DNA of 5,658 bases from Chloroflexota bacterium (lineage in GTDB: Bacteria; Chloroflexota; Anaerolineae; JACRMK01), in the NCBI GenBank assembly GCA_016200765.1, contig JACQEC010000055.1:1-5658 (forward strand), read 5' to 3'. Each line of letters starts with the position of its first letter. The stretch's first letter is position 1. A program made the translations under genes and the position numbers. Positions 1 through 4,809 of the stretch are shown in pieces. Under the pieces are notes generated by a model that was given only the letters and a program-made list of their open reading frames with translations, ran no database searches and was not told where the DNA came from.

Positions 1-2250
1 AACGTGGACATCGGCGGGCGCGGCCTGCTGCGGCGGCTGGGCATCGAAGACATCGCCGATTGGCTGGCGCGCGGCCTGCGGCGCGGCCTGCCCGGGCGTG
101 AAATCGCGTGGAGCGACCTGTCGTTCCTGCCGGGCGGCAGTCTGCGCGTGCACGTCTCGCGCCAGCAGCTCAACGAATTGCACCCGGCCGACATTGCCGA
201 AATCCTCGAAGACGCCGGCCCCCGCGTGGCCGCCGATCTGATTCGCACCCTCGACAACGAGAAGGTGGCCGATACGCTGGAAGCCCTTGAGCCGGACTTT
301 CAGGCCGAGGTGCTGGAAACGTTCAGCGACGAGCGCACCGCCGATATTGTCGAGGAGATGCAGCCCGACGAGGCCGCCGACCTGCTGAACGAGATGGACG
401 AGGAGCGCCGCGAGGACATCTTGAACCTGATGCAGAAGGACGAAAAGGCCGAGGTCGAGGAACTGCTCGCGCACGATGAGGACACCGCCGGCGGCCTGAT
501 GACCACGCGCTACGTGGCTATCCAGCCGGGCGTCACAGCGGCGCAGGCCATCCGCCAACTGCGTTCGATGGCCGCCGCGCGCGAAGCCGAGACGATCTAC
601 TACGTCTACCTGACGACCCACGAAGAGCGGCTGGTCGGCGTCATCTCGCTCAGCGATCTGGTGCTGGCCGACCCCGACGCGCTGGTGGACACGCTGATGC
701 ACCCGGACCCGGTCTACGTGGATTTAACCACCCCGCGCGCCGAGGTGCTGGAACAGATCTCGCGCTACGACCTGCTGGCCGTGCCGGTGCTGAACCAGGA
801 GGGGCGCTTGCAGGGCATCGTCACCGCCGACGACGCGCTGGAGATGATCCTGCCAGGGGCGCTTGCAGGGCATCGTCACCGCCGACGACGCGCTGGAGAT
901 GATCCTGCCAGAGGAGTGGAAGGTCAAACTGCCGCGATTATTTTAGATTGGCCCTTCAATCTAAAATCGACAATCTACCATCTGAAATCCATCATGCCTC
1001 TTATTCGCCGCTTTAGACGCAGAAGACTGATGGCGCTGTTGGCCGCGCTGGGGCCCGGCATTATCGCGGCGCTGGCCGGCGACGACGCCGGCGGCATCGG
1101 CACCTACTCCATCGCCGGCGCGGCCTATGGCTACGACCTGCTGTGGGCCTTGCTGATTGTCGGGCTGGCGCTGGCGGTCGTGCAGGAAACCTGCGCGCGC
1201 ATGGGCGTCGTCACAGGCAAAGGCTTGAGCGACCTGATCCGCGAGGAGTTCGGCGTGCGCACGACCGCGCTGGCGATGAGCGCCCTGCTGATCGCCAACG
1301 CCGCAGTCACGGTCAGCGAGTTTGTCGGCATCGCCGTCGCCGGCGAGCTCTTCGGCATCAGTCCCTATCTCAGCGTGCCGCTGGCGGCCATACTGGTCTG
1401 GCTCGTCGTCACGCGCGGCAACTACCAGCGCGCCGAAAAGTTCTATCTGGCGCTCACGCTCATCTTCCTCACCTACTTCATCTCCGTGTTCGTCATCGCT
1501 CCGGATTGGCTGGCCGTCGTGCGCGGCTCGCTCGTGCCATCATTCCGCGCCGACACGCGCTACCTGCTGATCGTCATCGCGCTGATTGGCACGACCATCA
1601 GCCCCTATATGCAATTCTCCCTGCAAGCCATCATCGCCGACAAAGGCATCAAGCCCGATGAGTACGCGCTGGCGCGCGCCGACACGCTCATCGGCGTGGT
1701 GTTGACCATCGCGGTGGCGTTCTTCATCATCGTCGCCACCGGCGCGACCCTGCACGCGCAGGGCATCCGCGACGTCGAGACGGCAGAGCAGGCGGCGCTG
1801 GCGCTGGCGCCGATTGCGGGGCAGTTCGCGGAGCGGCTGTTCGCGCTCGGGCTGTTGGGGGCGTCGCTGTTGGCGGCCTCGATCCTGCCGCTGACGAGCG
1901 CGTACGCGGTCTGCGAGGCGTTCGGCTGGGAGCGCGGCCTTCAGCAGGAGTGGGACGATGCGCCGGTCTTCTACGGGCTCTACACCGGCATCATCATCGT
2001 CGGCGCGGCGCTGGCGCTGATCCCCGGCGTGCCGCTCTTTCAACTCCTGCTGTTGGCCTACGACGTGAACGGCATCCTCCTGCCCATCATCCTGGTCTTG
2101 ATGCTGCGCCTCGCCAACAACCGGCGGCTGATGGGCCGCTATGCCAACGGGCGCATCGCCAACGGGTTCGCCTACGGCACGGCCGTCGTGCTGATCATCT
2201 TGACGGCTCTGCTGTTGGTCAGTTCGCTGTTGGGGCTGGTCCCCGACTAG
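1..2250 (+). CDS. PRC-barrel/MgtE_N/CBS sensor protein read through into an Nramp-like transporter (5' partial, probably an artificial or recent fusion)
   Basis: The frame is open from base 1, so the true start lies upstream; the GTG at 4 is probably internal. Residues 1-46, counted from base 1, look like the end of a PRC-barrel domain (DIGGRGLLRRLG, then a WSDL strand). Residues about 60-160 are an acidic helical MgtE N-domain (HPADIAEILED, ADIVEEMQPDEAADLL). Residues about 161-285 are two CBS motifs, introduced by TAGGLMT. In MgtE channels these domains sense cytosolic Mg2+ and gate the pore; here no MgtE pore follows. After residue 285 an exact 55-bp duplication shifts the frame into a basic, low-quality stretch (HRHRRRRAGDD), then translates an intergenic repeat, then enters a complete Nramp-like protein. 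Without the duplication the first protein ends with EEWKVKLPRLF and a TAG at 944-946. I read this as two adjacent genes fused by the duplication. The 748-residue fusion is what the sequence literally encodes. Confidence 0.8.
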   Translation, partial: NVDIGGRGLLRRLGIEDIADWLARGLRRGLPGREIAWSDLSFLPGGSLRVHVSRQQLNELHPADIAEILEDAGPRVAADLIRTLDNEKVADTLEALEPDFQAEVLETFSDERTADIVEEMQPDEAADLLNEMDEERREDILNLMQKDEKAEVEELLAHDEDTAGGLMTTRYVAIQPGVTAAQAIRQLRSMAAAREAETIYYVYLTTHEERLVGVISLSDLVLADPDALVDTLMHPDPVYVDLTTPRAEVLEQISRYDLLAVPVLNQEGRLQGIVTADDALEMILPGALAGHRHRRRRAGDDPARGVEGQTAAIILDWPFNLKSTIYHLKSIMPLIRRFRRRRLMALLAALGPGIIAALAGDDAGGIGTYSIAGAAYGYDLLWALLIVGLALAVVQETCARMGVVTGKGLSDLIREEFGVRTTALAMSALLIANAAVTVSEFVGIAVAGELFGISPYLSVPLAAILVWLVVTRGNYQRAEKFYLALTLIFLTYFISVFVIAPDWLAVVRGSLVPSFRADTRYLLIVIALIGTTISPYMQFSLQAIIADKGIKPDEYALARADTLIGVVLTIAVAFFIIVATGATLHAQGIRDVETAEQAALALAPIAGQFAERLFALGLLGASLLAASILPLTSAYAVCEAFGWERGLQQEWDDAPVFYGLYTGIIIVGAALALIPGVPLFQLLLLAYDVNGILLPIILVLMLRLANNRRLMGRYANGRIANGFAYGTAVVLIILTALLLVSSLLGLVPD
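800..911 (+). repeat. Exact 55-bp tandem duplication inside the CBS domain, frame-shifting
   Basis: Bases 801-855 and 856-910 are identical, and period-55 identity runs from 800 to 911. Because 55 is not a multiple of three, the second copy is read one base out of phase. Deleting one copy restores a normal CBS-domain end: after ILP the frame reads EEWKVKLPRLF and stops at TAG 944-946. The lack of any mismatch means the event is very recent or artificial. 55 is also a default k-mer size of common short-read assemblers, which can leave an unmerged k-length overlap at a join. Confidence 0.97.
940..993. repeat. Heptamer-phased AT-rich palindromic repeat, copy A
   Basis: An 11-bp perfect inverted repeat, ATTTTAGATTG (940-950) and CAATCTAAAAT (957-967), has a 6-nt loop. 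It is followed by consecutive 7-mers ending in ATC: TAAAATC, GACAATC, TACCATC, TGAAATC (962-989). The same units recur in copies B (4498-4570) and C (4751-4809). Copy A contains the natural stop codon of the MgtE_N/CBS protein and ends just before the Nramp ATG, so it is an intergenic spacer that the fused frame translates as a linker. Its strong AT bias contrasts with the GC-rich genes on both sides. Confidence 0.8.
994..2250 (+). CDS. Nramp (SLC11) superfamily divalent metal transporter, probably Mg2+-type (NRMT-like)
   Basis: This is the transporter half as it would be translated alone: 418 aa from ATG 994, the usual Nramp length, with about 11 hydrophobic helices. A basic N-terminus (RRFRRRRL) precedes TM1. 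An alternative start is ATG 1030, which has a weak upstream AGAAG; neither start has a strong ribosome site. TM1 reads GPGIIAALAGDDAGGIGTYS, so the canonical DPGN metal motif is DAGG (residues 31-34). TM6 reads LIGTTISPYMQ, so the canonical MPH is SPY (203-205). The coordinating Asp is kept, but the Asn and the metal-selective Met are lost. Loss of that Met is known from the Nramp-related Mg2+ transporters characterised from Eggerthella lenta and argues against an ordinary MntH Mn/Fe importer. The MgtE_N/CBS protein immediately upstream fits Mg2+ transport. Family assignment is firm; substrate is inference. Confidence 0.85.
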   Translation: MPLIRRFRRRRLMALLAALGPGIIAALAGDDAGGIGTYSIAGAAYGYDLLWALLIVGLALAVVQETCARMGVVTGKGLSDLIREEFGVRTTALAMSALLIANAAVTVSEFVGIAVAGELFGISPYLSVPLAAILVWLVVTRGNYQRAEKFYLALTLIFLTYFISVFVIAPDWLAVVRGSLVPSFRADTRYLLIVIALIGTTISPYMQFSLQAIIADKGIKPDEYALARADTLIGVVLTIAVAFFIIVATGATLHAQGIRDVETAEQAALALAPIAGQFAERLFALGLLGASLLAASILPLTSAYAVCEAFGWERGLQQEWDDAPVFYGLYTGIIIVGAALALIPGVPLFQLLLLAYDVNGILLPIILVLMLRLANNRRLMGRYANGRIANGFAYGTAVVLIILTALLLVSSLLGLVPD

Positions 2251-2259
2251 ATCGGGGAC
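2239..2259 (+). other. Perfect 8-bp stem-loop spanning the Nramp stop codon
   Basis: GTCCCCGA (2239-2246) pairs with TCGGGGAC (2252-2259) around the loop CTAGA, which contains most of the TAG stop at 2248-2250. No T-run follows, so it is not a typical intrinsic terminator. It sits 11 nt before the ATG of the ATL gene and would occlude the only purine-rich stretch there (GGGGA). It may modulate translation of the downstream gene, protect a mRNA end, or be chance. Confidence 0.45.
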
Positions 2260-2270
2260 TGGCGTAAGCG

Positions 2271-2633
2271 ATGAAGAAACCGGCCAACTTCTTTGAGCGC
2301 GTCTATGCGGTCACGCGCCTGATTCCGAAGGGCAAGGTCGCCACCTACGGCCAGATCGCCGCGCTGTTAGAGCATCCGCGCGCGGCGCGCACGGTGGGCT
2401 GGGCGCTGAACGGCCTGCCGGACAAACTGGAGCCGCGGGTGCCGTGGCACCGCGTGATCAACGCGCAGGGGCGCATCAGCAACAGCGGCGGGCGGCAGGG
2501 CGGCGCGGAGGAACAGTTGCGCCGCCTGAAGAAAGAGGGCATCAAGTTTGATAAGACGGGGCGCTGTGACTTGCGGAAGTACCTGTGGGAGCCGCTGGGC
2601 GAAGGCTATCAGCGGATAACGATAGCGGATTAG
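2271..2633 (+). CDS. atl: Alkyltransferase-like protein (ATL, MGMT/Ada C-terminal DNA-binding family)
   Basis: This 120-aa protein is a single O6-alkylguanine-DNA alkyltransferase DNA-binding domain. It starts with FFERVYAVTRLIPKGKVATYGQIAALL (residues 7-33), including the conserved Tyr26. The helix-turn-helix region has RTVGWALNGLP (40-50), with the presumptive Arg finger at 40. At the active site the usual PCHRV is PWHRV (58-62), so Cys is replaced by Trp59. This is the hallmark of ATL proteins: they bind and flip O6-alkylguanine but cannot repair it, and they hand lesions to nucleotide excision repair. Length matches free-standing ATLs such as E. coli YbaZ (about 130 aa). No clear Shine-Dalgarno precedes the ATG, which lies 20 nt after the Nramp stop, so translation may depend on coupling. 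Its last codons and stop fall in a repeat (2610-2639), so the C-terminal QRITIAD tail is probably not conserved. Confidence 0.93.
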   Translation: MKKPANFFERVYAVTRLIPKGKVATYGQIAALLEHPRAARTVGWALNGLPDKLEPRVPWHRVINAQGRISNSGGRQGGAEEQLRRLKKEGIKFDKTGRCDLRKYLWEPLGEGYQRITIAD

Positions 2634-2639
2634 CGGATG
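2610..2639 (+). repeat. 30-bp repeat at the 3' end of atl (left arm of an inverted pair)
   Basis: This stretch is built from AGCGGAT-type units and matches the reverse complement of 2817-2846 at 26 of 30 positions. It supplies the last codons and the TAG stop of atl. The two arms enclose 177 bp and would pair as a long hairpin between convergent genes. Confidence 0.75.
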
Positions 2640-2651
2640 CAGGCGTTGCCC

Positions 2652-2676
2652 CCGCGGCATGATCGTCCATGCGCGG
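2652..2676. repeat. GC-rich imperfect hairpin between convergent genes
   Basis: CCGCGGCATG (2652-2661) can pair with CATGCGCGG (2668-2676) over nine base pairs with one bulged G and a 6-nt loop. It lies just downstream of atl, then continues into CTTCGCCCCTAC, which resembles common interspersed repeats in this type of genome. No T-run follows. It could help end transcription or be repeat debris. Confidence 0.35.
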
Positions 2677-2684
2677 CTTCGCCC

Positions 2685-2795
2685 CTACGTTGTGCGTTCC
2701 ACATGGATGGCGGGCGTGAGGCCGTACCATTGATACATCAGCCGATCAATCTCCGCCTCCTGATCCAGCCACAGACCCGCGCCCCCGGCTGGCCG
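2685..2795 (-). pseudogene. C-terminal remnant resembling a type IIG/Eco57I-like DNA methylase tail
   Basis: On the minus strand, 36 codons followed by TAG (2687-2685) encode a peptide ending EAEIDRLMYQWYGLTPAIHV plus ERTT. The pattern EIDRLVYxLYGLT followed by a short tail is a familiar C-terminus of N6-adenine methylases and Eco57I-type restriction-modification proteins. There is no start codon or room for an enzyme: an in-frame TAA lies directly upstream at 2798-2796, then the repeat arm at 2817-2846. I interpret it as a decayed fragment left after deletion. The match is from memory over about 20 residues, so chance cannot be excluded. Confidence 0.45.
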
Positions 2796-2816
2796 TTACC
2801 CGCAATCACGCGCACC

Positions 2817-2846
2817 CATCCGCTCATCCGTTATCCTAATCCGCTG
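2817..2846 (-). repeat. 30-bp repeat at the 3' end of pit (right arm of an inverted pair)
   Basis: The reverse complement of this stretch matches 2610-2639 at 26 of 30 bases and has the same AGCGGAT-type units. It contains the pit stop codon (TAA, 2833-2831) and codes the last residues (SGLG). Thus both convergent genes end within copies of the same repeat in opposite orientation. Confidence 0.75.
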
Positions 2847-3868
2847 AACGCCCTGATGACCCCATAAACCACCGCCGCCACGATGCCCGACGCGGGAATC
2901 GTCAACAGCCACGCCCACACGATGCGCCCGGCCACGCTCCAGCGCACCGCCGTCAGCCGCCGCATCAAGCCAACCCCGACAATCGCGCCGGTGATGGTGT
3001 GCGTGGTGGAGACGGGGATGCCCTGCTGGGCCAGCCCAAAGAGCGTCAGCGCTCCGGCTAACTCCGCCGCAAAGCCTCCCACCGGTTTCAGCCGGGTGAT
3101 CTTCGCGCCCATCGTGTGCACGATGCGCCACCCGCCCGACATGGTGCCGAGCGCAATCGCGGCATGGGCCATCAGCACAATCCAGAGCGGGATGAACAGA
3201 TGGCCTTGCGGGTCAACCACCAGTTCGCGCAGGCCCGGCGAGCCGGAGGTGAACAGCGCTCCGGCGATGATGCCCATCGTCTTCTGCGCGTCGTTGGTGC
3301 CGTGCCCCAGACTATAGGCCGCCGCCGAGAGCAACTGCCCGCGCCGGAAGACGTGGTCAACCTGCGCGGGCGTGCGGTGCCGGAAGACCCAGTAGATGAT
3401 CAGCATGAACGCCGCGCCGAGCGCAAGCCCAATCAGCGGCGCGAGCACGATAAACAGCAGGGTTCGTGTCCAGCCCTCGACGATGAGCACGTCGAAGCCC
3501 GCCTTGACAATCGCCGCTCCGGCATAGCCGCCAATCAGCGCGTGCGAGGAACTGGTCGGCAGTCCGACATACCACGTGTATAAATCCCATGCAATCGCGC
3601 CCAGCAAGCCCGCGAGGATGACCGTCGCGTCCACTTGCCGTGTGTCAATCAGGCCACTGCCGATGGTCTTGGCGACCGCGGTGCCAAAGACAAACGCCGC
3701 CAGAAAGTTGAAGACCGCCGCCCAGACCACCGCTTGCCCCGGCGTCAGCACGCGCGTGGTCACAACGGTGGCGATGGAGTTGGCCGCGTCGTGGAAGCCG
3801 TTGACGTAATCAAAGAACAGCGCGATAACGATAGCGAGGATGACGGCGATGAGCGCGGCGTCAGGCAT
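2831..3868 (-). CDS. pit: Inorganic phosphate transporter, PiT family
   Basis: This is a 345-aa polytopic membrane protein, the length of the short bacterial Pit forms and well below the roughly 500 aa of E. coli PitA. Both copies of the PiT signature are present: GFHDAANSIATVV at residues 24-36 in the first helical repeat, and GHGTNDAQKTMG at 188-199 opening the second. Each is followed by its Ser/Thr-rich partner motif, GLPTSSSHALIGG (102-114) and GIPVSTTHTITGAIVG (283-298). The duplicated, inverted topology is typical of low-affinity phosphate carriers that move metal-phosphate complexes (SLC20/PiT). A hydrophilic loop lies near residues 163-178. The ATG at 3868 overlaps the last 8 nt of the upstream DUF47 gene, with AAGGGG about 12 nt before it, so the two are translationally coupled. 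The C-terminus runs into the 2817-2846 repeat. Confidence 0.95.
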   Translation of the reverse strand: MPDAALIAVILAIVIALFFDYVNGFHDAANSIATVVTTRVLTPGQAVVWAAVFNFLAAFVFGTAVAKTIGSGLIDTRQVDATVILAGLLGAIAWDLYTWYVGLPTSSSHALIGGYAGAAIVKAGFDVLIVEGWTRTLLFIVLAPLIGLALGAAFMLIIYWVFRHRTPAQVDHVFRRGQLLSAAAYSLGHGTNDAQKTMGIIAGALFTSGSPGLRELVVDPQGHLFIPLWIVLMAHAAIALGTMSGGWRIVHTMGAKITRLKPVGGFAAELAGALTLFGLAQQGIPVSTTHTITGAIVGVGLMRRLTAVRWSVAGRIVWAWLLTIPASGIVAAVVYGVIRAFSGLG

Positions 3869-4484
3869 TTTTGATCAGCACCCCTTGCAGGTAATCGCCC
3901 ACATCTTCGAGGCGGTCGGTGCAGACTTCGAGGTGCTCGTAAATCTCCTTCCAGCGGATCAGGTTGAACAGGTCGTCGCGCCGGCCGACCAGTTCCTCCA
4001 GCCCCTGGCGCAGTAATTGATCCGCCTCATTTTCCACCTGATTGATCTGCACGATGTGCGCCCGCATTTTGTCGTGCTGGCGGCGGTTGCGCAGACACGG
4101 CATCGCCTCATGCACCTCCTGCGCGCCGGAGTAGATCAGCGCGGCCATCTGCCGCGCGCGCTCGGTGGGTTGTTCGATGCGGAAGATGGCCATGCGCACG
4201 GCCGCGGCCTCGATGCCGTCCAGCGCATCGTCCACCGCGATGATCAGCCGTTGCGCATCCTCGTTGTCCACCGGCGCGATGAGCGCGGTGTGCGCCAGCG
4301 CGGTCACCTCATGCACGATCCCATCGCCCACCTCCTCCAGCTGGGTGATGCGCGCGCATTTCTGCTCCACGTCGTCATAATGCTCCAACAGGTCTTGCAG
4401 GGCGCGCGCGCTCTCGAGCAGGTTGGCGCTGGCTTTCTCAAACAGGTCGAAGAATTTGGGTTGCGAAGGGAGAAGCGAGGGCAC
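3861..4484 (-). CDS. DUF47/PhoU-like Pit accessory protein
   Basis: This 207-aa all-helical cytosolic protein is of the DUF47 (PhoU-related) family, which is regularly encoded just upstream of pit and thought to regulate or assist the Pit transporter. Acidic metal-binding ExxxD-type motifs typical of PhoU folds are visible: E50 with D54 (QLEEVGDGIVHE), D85/D86/D89, E151 with D155 (QVENEADQLLR), and E186 with D190 and D194 near the C-terminus (EVCTDRLEDVGDYL). The start is GTG at 4484, decided by a strong AAAGGAG seven to eight nt upstream; an upstream ATG near 4504 is in another frame. The gene ends in GVLIKNA, with its TGA overlapping the pit ATG. It is transcribed from the promoter at 4603-4575 with a leader of about 84 nt. 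Confidence 0.92.
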   Translation of the reverse strand: MPSLLPSQPKFFDLFEKASANLLESARALQDLLEHYDDVEQKCARITQLEEVGDGIVHEVTALAHTALIAPVDNEDAQRLIIAVDDALDGIEAAAVRMAIFRIEQPTERARQMAALIYSGAQEVHEAMPCLRNRRQHDKMRAHIVQINQVENEADQLLRQGLEELVGRRDDLFNLIRWKEIYEHLEVCTDRLEDVGDYLQGVLIKNA

Positions 4485-4490
4485 GGGGGG

Positions 4491-4498
4491 TCTCCTTT
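4491..4498 (-). promoter_or_regulatory. Strong ribosome binding site deciding the GTG start of the DUF47 gene
   Basis: On the minus strand AAAGGAGA is followed by ACCCCC-type spacer sequence and GTG at 4484. The spacing is ideal and supports the non-ATG start. The repeat element B begins right at its upstream edge. Confidence 0.85.
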
Positions 4499-4570
4499 GG
4501 TCATTTTGGATTTCAGATTTTTGATTGCCCAGCTAAAATCTGAAATCCCAAATCGAAAATTACGTCAGGA
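4498..4570. repeat. Heptamer-phased AT-rich palindromic repeat, copy B
   Basis: A perfect 14-bp inverted repeat, GGATTTCAGATTTT (4508-4521) and AAAATCTGAAATCC (4535-4548), has a 13-nt loop. It can be parsed in 7-mers: TCATTTT, GGATTTC, AGATTTT on the left and TAAAATC, TGAAATC, CCAAATC, GAAAATT on the right. Its outer edges, TGGTCATTTT and ACGTCAGGA, are nearly the same as those of copy C, which defines element boundaries. It occupies almost the whole 5' leader of the DUF47-pit mRNA, between the promoter and the ribosome site. Confidence 0.8.
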
Positions 4571-4574
4571 GGCC

Positions 4575-4603
4575 ATTATAACTGGGTGGCGATAGCAGGT
4601 CAA
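4575..4603 (-). promoter_or_regulatory. Near-consensus sigma70-type promoter of the DUF47-pit operon
   Basis: On the minus strand a -35 TTGACC (4603-4598) and a perfect -10 TATAAT (4580-4575) are separated by exactly 17 bp. Transcription would start near 4568, giving a leader of about 84 nt that contains repeat hairpin B. It is the best promoter match in the window. Confidence 0.8.
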
Positions 4604-4628
4604 TCTCGCGAAGACGATGCGGCAGATT

Positions 4629-4657
4629 TTGCGCCTCCAAGGAAAGTGTGCTATAGT
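4629..4657 (+). promoter_or_regulatory. Extended -10 promoter, divergent from the pit operon promoter
   Basis: TTGCGC (4629-4634) and TATAGT (4652-4657) are 17 bp apart, and the -10 is preceded by TG plus one base (4649-4651), the extended -10 motif. Start is predicted at A4664. The -35 is weak, but the extended -10 compensates. Its -35 is only 25 bp from that of the minus-strand promoter, so a shared regulator could act on both. Confidence 0.6.
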
Positions 4658-4750
4658 TCGCGCATCCAAGACTGAACGTGCAGCGTGAGACAGGGCGGAG
4701 GTAACCTATCCCCGCCTGTATGCTGGGGTAGGACTATCATCCATGCGCGC

Positions 4751-4809
4751 TGGTCATTTTAGATTTTAGATTGTCAATCTAAAATCTGAAATCTAAAATT
4801 GCGTCAAGA
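4751..4809. repeat. Heptamer-phased AT-rich palindromic repeat, copy C
   Basis: The arms AGATTTTAGATTG (4761-4773) and CAATCTAAAATCT (4775-4787) are perfectly complementary over 13 bp with a 1-nt centre. The 7-mers TAAAATC, TGAAATC, TAAAATT follow to 4800. The right side has one more 7-mer (TGAAATC) than the left, showing that units are gained or lost whole. Edges TGGTCATTTT and GCGTCAAGA match those of copy B. Confidence 0.8.

Noticed and set aside
4..6. GTG at position 4 as the true start of the first gene
   Set aside because: The frame is already open at base 1, and the sequence at the start is the interior of a PRC-barrel domain, so the gene begins upstream of the window.
1540..2043. Long minus-strand open frame (167 codons) inside the Nramp gene
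   Set aside because: It is an antisense shadow of a GC-rich coding region, with Arg/Asp/Gln-rich low-complexity translation and no family resemblance; the plus strand encodes a clear transporter here.
2637..2867. Plus-strand 76-codon frame in the atl-pit gap
   Set aside because: It crosses both repeats and runs into the pit gene, has no ribosome site, and lies antisense to the methylase-like remnant.
3820..3842. Thirteen-base match GATAACGATAGCG between the pit 5' coding region and the repeat at the atl end
   Set aside because: In pit this codes for the conserved first helix (AIVIAL) and the similarity ends at once on both sides, so chance is more likely than a repeat copy.
4017..4595. Plus-strand open frame of 192 codons across the DUF47 gene
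   Set aside because: It is His/Arg-rich antisense to a clear DUF47 protein that has a strong ribosome site and promoter; the frame also runs through repeat B.
4498..4809. CRISPR-like array from the repeated AT-rich units
   Set aside because: Units are 7 nt and directly adjacent, without unique spacers of constant size, and no cas genes are visible.
4498..4809. Replication origin with AT-rich unwinding region
   Set aside because: AT-rich repeats are present, but I see no cluster of DnaA boxes (TTATCCACA-like) and no dnaA/dnaN neighbour.
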